A stretch of 64,000 nt of DNA from Chitinophagaceae bacterium (GTDB lineage Bacteria > Bacteroidota > Bacteroidia > Chitinophagales > Chitinophagaceae), in assembly GCA_025934485.1 (NCBI GenBank), contig JAICXX010000001.1, positions 44,482 to 108,481 on the forward strand. Direction: 5' to 3'. The notes beneath the pieces were generated by a model. It did not search any database, was not told the DNA's origin, and saw nothing but the letters and a program-made list of their open reading frames with translations. The first letter of the stretch is position 1. Each line of letters opens with the position of its first letter. Position numbers and translations under genes: made by a program. Positions 62,173 to 64,000 of this stretch are shown piece by piece.

Positions 62173-62676
62173 ATGTCTGGTGAGAAAAAATGGTACGCAG
62201 TTTATACAAAGCCCAGGTGGGAAAAAAAGGTCTTCGAAAGGCTTCAAAATGAAGAGCTGGAAGCCTATTGCCCCCAAAACCGGGTACGCAAAAAATGGAG
62301 CGATCGGATAAAATGGGTCGAGGAGCCGCTGTTCAAATCCTATGTATTCGTTAAAGTAGCCGAAGAAGAGATGACCCGCGTGCGCATGGTTAATGGAGTC
62401 GTTAATTTCGTCTACTGGCTGGGCAAACCGGCCGTCGTGAAACACAGAGAGATAGAGGTCATCCGCAAATTCCTGAATAATTATAGCGAAGTTCAGGCCC
62501 TGCCACTGGATATTAAGACCGATTCCCGGGTTACCATCCAGCGCGGCGCCCTGATGGACAAGAACGCGAGGATTATCAAAGTCCTCAAGAACAAGGTACA
62601 GGTGGTCATCGAGAGCATCGGCTACACGCTCGTGGCGCTGATCGACAAATCTAACCTTTCAATGATTGAAGAGTAG
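62173..62676 (+). CDS. UpxY family transcription antiterminator (NusG-like)
   Basis: A 167-residue NusG paralogue. The NGN domain begins KKWYAVYTKPRWEKKVFERLQNEELEAYCPQNRVRKKWSDRIKWVEEPLFKSYVFVKV; the C-terminal KOW segment is RVTIQRGALMDKNARIIKVLKNKVQVVIESIGYTLVALI. Such proteins load on RNA polymerase in the leader of capsular or exopolysaccharide operons and let it read through. The long leader and hairpin in front fit this role. Next genes encode the export machinery. Confidence 0.9.
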   Translation: MSGEKKWYAVYTKPRWEKKVFERLQNEELEAYCPQNRVRKKWSDRIKWVEEPLFKSYVFVKVAEEEMTRVRMVNGVVNFVYWLGKPAVVKHREIEVIRKFLNNYSEVQALPLDIKTDSRVTIQRGALMDKNARIIKVLKNKVQVVIESIGYTLVALIDKSNLSMIEE

Positions 62677-62700
62677 TAAATTTAGACATTTTAAGAATAA

Positions 62701-63546
62701 ATGACATACAATATTCGGAGACGTTCAGCATTTCTTTCCTTAAGTGTCGCATTCGTTGCGCTAACCTTCATCTGCACCTCTTGCACCAATACACGGAAGC
62801 TGGTCTATCTGCAAGGGACATTCGATACGGCTCAGCTGAGCCGGGTACCCCTGCTGCAAGACACGATTCAAATTGGGGACATGCTCAGCATAGTCGTCTA
62901 CAGTGATAACCCCGAAGCTACTAAAATATACAACCAGGCTGTGATCACGACAGCAATCGGGAGTTCGGCCGCTTCTGGCGGACAAAGCGGTGTAACCGGC
63001 GCGGCCGCGGGTATAGCGGGCTCGACTCCCGCCAGCGGCGGGTACCTGGTTGACGATGAAGGTAACATTGAGTTCCAGGGATTGGGCCTCCTGCACGTAC
63101 AAGGACTCACAAGATCGACGCTGAAGGATACTTTGGCGAGCAGGCTGAAGGATTATCTTGTCAATCCTTATTTCTCTATCCGCTTTCTCAATTATAGATA
63201 TACGATGTTGGGGGAGGTCGTCAGGCCCGGGATATATGGCATTGCCGAAGACCGCATTTCCCTGTTCCAGGCATTGGGGCAAGCGGGGGATATGACCTTT
63301 TTTGGTCGAAGAGACGATATTCTCATCATCCGCGAGGCGAATGGTAAACGGGAATTTGCCCGGCTAGATATAACAAAGCCCGAGATCATGGCCTCACCAT
63401 ATTTTTATATTCAGTCGGGCGATGTAGTGATCATAGAACCCACCAAGAAAAAGGTTGCGGCCAATGATCAAACGGCTATCCGGGCGATCACGATCACTAC
63501 GAGCATCATCTCGACGTTGGCTATCTTATATTCTATATTTAAGTAA
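62701..63546 (+). CDS. Polysaccharide export protein (Wza-like lipoprotein)
   Basis: A 281-residue protein with a lipoprotein signal (VAFVALTFICTSCTNTRK). The polysaccharide export sequence (PES) domain is IQIGDMLSIVVYSDNPEATKIYN ... GYLVDDEGNIEFQGLGLLHVQGLTRSTLKDTL, followed by SLBB-like FSIRFLNYRYTMLGEVVRPGIYGIAEDRISLFQALGQAGD. A C-terminal TM helix (ITITTSIISTLAILYSIF) would be its outer-membrane anchor. A Gly/Ala/Ser-rich insert (GSSAASGGQSGVTGAAAG) loops out of the PES domain. Confidence 0.9.
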   Translation: MTYNIRRRSAFLSLSVAFVALTFICTSCTNTRKLVYLQGTFDTAQLSRVPLLQDTIQIGDMLSIVVYSDNPEATKIYNQAVITTAIGSSAASGGQSGVTGAAAGIAGSTPASGGYLVDDEGNIEFQGLGLLHVQGLTRSTLKDTLASRLKDYLVNPYFSIRFLNYRYTMLGEVVRPGIYGIAEDRISLFQALGQAGDMTFFGRRDDILIIREANGKREFARLDITKPEIMASPYFYIQSGDVVIIEPTKKKVAANDQTAIRAITITTSIISTLAILYSIFK

Positions 63547-63566
63547 AAATCCTGACCGTTAATAGT

Positions 63567-64000
63567 ATGGAAGATTCAATCAACTTTCCTGCGGGGAACG
63601 GCGAAACCGATAAAAAAGGCAATTTCCAGGGCTTGACGCCAAGGGAATTTATCTTCAAATACCTGAAGTATCTTCCGTTGCTGGTCTTCTGTGTTGCCGT
63701 AGCTTGCGTGATAGCCGTCATCAAGATACGGTATACCCCATCCATCTACCGCATGCAGTCATCGCTGCTGATCGAGGACCAGGATAATCCAGCGGCAGGA
63801 TCAAAGGACCAACGATTTCAAGAGATGTTCGTGGGTCAGGGAGAAGCCAACCTCAAGAACGAGGTGCAGATCCTCAGATCCAGCATCGTGATCGAACGCG
63901 TAGTACGATCACTCGATCTTCAGACCCGTTATTACAGTGTCGGCGCCGTCCGAACCACCGAGATTTATCCCCTCTCGCCCTTTCGCCTTGTCGTCCAGCA
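63567..64000 (+). CDS. Wzc-like polysaccharide co-polymerase / tyrosine kinase, N-terminal part
   Basis: Truncated by the window; about 144 codons from the ATG at 63567. After a cytosolic stretch (LTPREFIFKYLKYLPLLVF, first TM) comes the Wzz domain: RMQSSLLIEDQDNP, FVGQGEANLKNEVQILRSSIVIERVVRSLDLQTRYY. This is the usual start of Bacteroidota Wzc proteins that carry a C-terminal BY-kinase. It follows wza by 20 bp and would regulate chain length and export. Confidence 0.85.
   Translation, partial: MEDSINFPAGNGETDKKGNFQGLTPREFIFKYLKYLPLLVFCVAVACVIAVIKIRYTPSIYRMQSSLLIEDQDNPAAGSKDQRFQEMFVGQGEANLKNEVQILRSSIVIERVVRSLDLQTRYYSVGAVRTTEIYPLSPFRLVVQ

Overview
The window looks like a GC-rich member of the Bacteroidota, most likely family Chitinophagaceae or a near relative. 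Supporting signs are an outer-membrane barrel receptor with a carboxypeptidase-like N-terminal domain, type IX secretion sorting domains, -7 promoter boxes of the TAnnTTTG type, a BatB/BatC-type protein, a fused IcmF mutase and an UpxY-type antiterminator heading a polysaccharide locus. The family-level placement is inference. No rRNA, tRNA, CRISPR array, insertion sequence or prophage is visible.

Layout. 1-8.2 kb: truncated outer-membrane receptor, FUSC membrane protein, orphan 2-oxoacid:ferredoxin oxidoreductase alpha subunit, macro-domain hydrolase, small secreted protein. 8.3-13 kb: complete TolC-MacA-MacB-type efflux operon on the minus strand. 13.2-19.5 kb: a deglycase-like protein, two decayed genes (an ABC permease and an N-terminally broken aminopeptidase P), and DUF763. 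19.7-25 kb: Nei-type glycosylase, glucokinase and IcmF. 25-38.4 kb: mostly cell-envelope and secreted proteins (T9SS-sorted protein, SGNH lipoprotein, two outer-membrane barrels with a vanadium-haloperoxidase-like lipoprotein, trehalase, a pseudo-class-D beta-lactamase, BatB-BatC fusion, Kelch protein). 38.5-49.9 kb: ispG, a WYL regulator with a small operon ending in an aldose epimerase, nadB, a sugar nucleotidyltransferase and a YncE/alkaline phosphatase fusion. 50-52 kb: paired His-rich proteins and an ECF sigma factor. 52.1-55.5 kb: a divergent locus with a UmuD-like protein lacking both catalytic residues, two degenerate 2H-phosphoesterase-like proteins and an SPL-like radical SAM protein. 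55.5-59.4 kb: aminotransferase, Hpt protein and hybrid histidine kinase. 59.4-61.2 kb: a short terminated transcription unit just ahead of a TROVE/Ro60 (Rsr) gene. 61.8-64 kb: start of a polysaccharide export operon with a long attenuated leader.

The main discoveries are: (1) a bacterial Ro60 homologue preceded by its own promoter-RNA-terminator unit, a candidate Y RNA; (2) an approximately 89-bp double-hairpin repeat present three times, twice inside coding sequence and once as an exact 93-bp in-frame insertion with a 4-bp target duplication, reminiscent of Rickettsia palindromic elements; (3) the UmuD-like/2H/SPL-like locus, driven by abutting divergent promoters over a perfect palindrome, in which several proteins have lost catalytic residues; (4) several other probable pseudoenzymes and recently broken genes. 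All family calls come from reading motifs by eye; no database search was possible.
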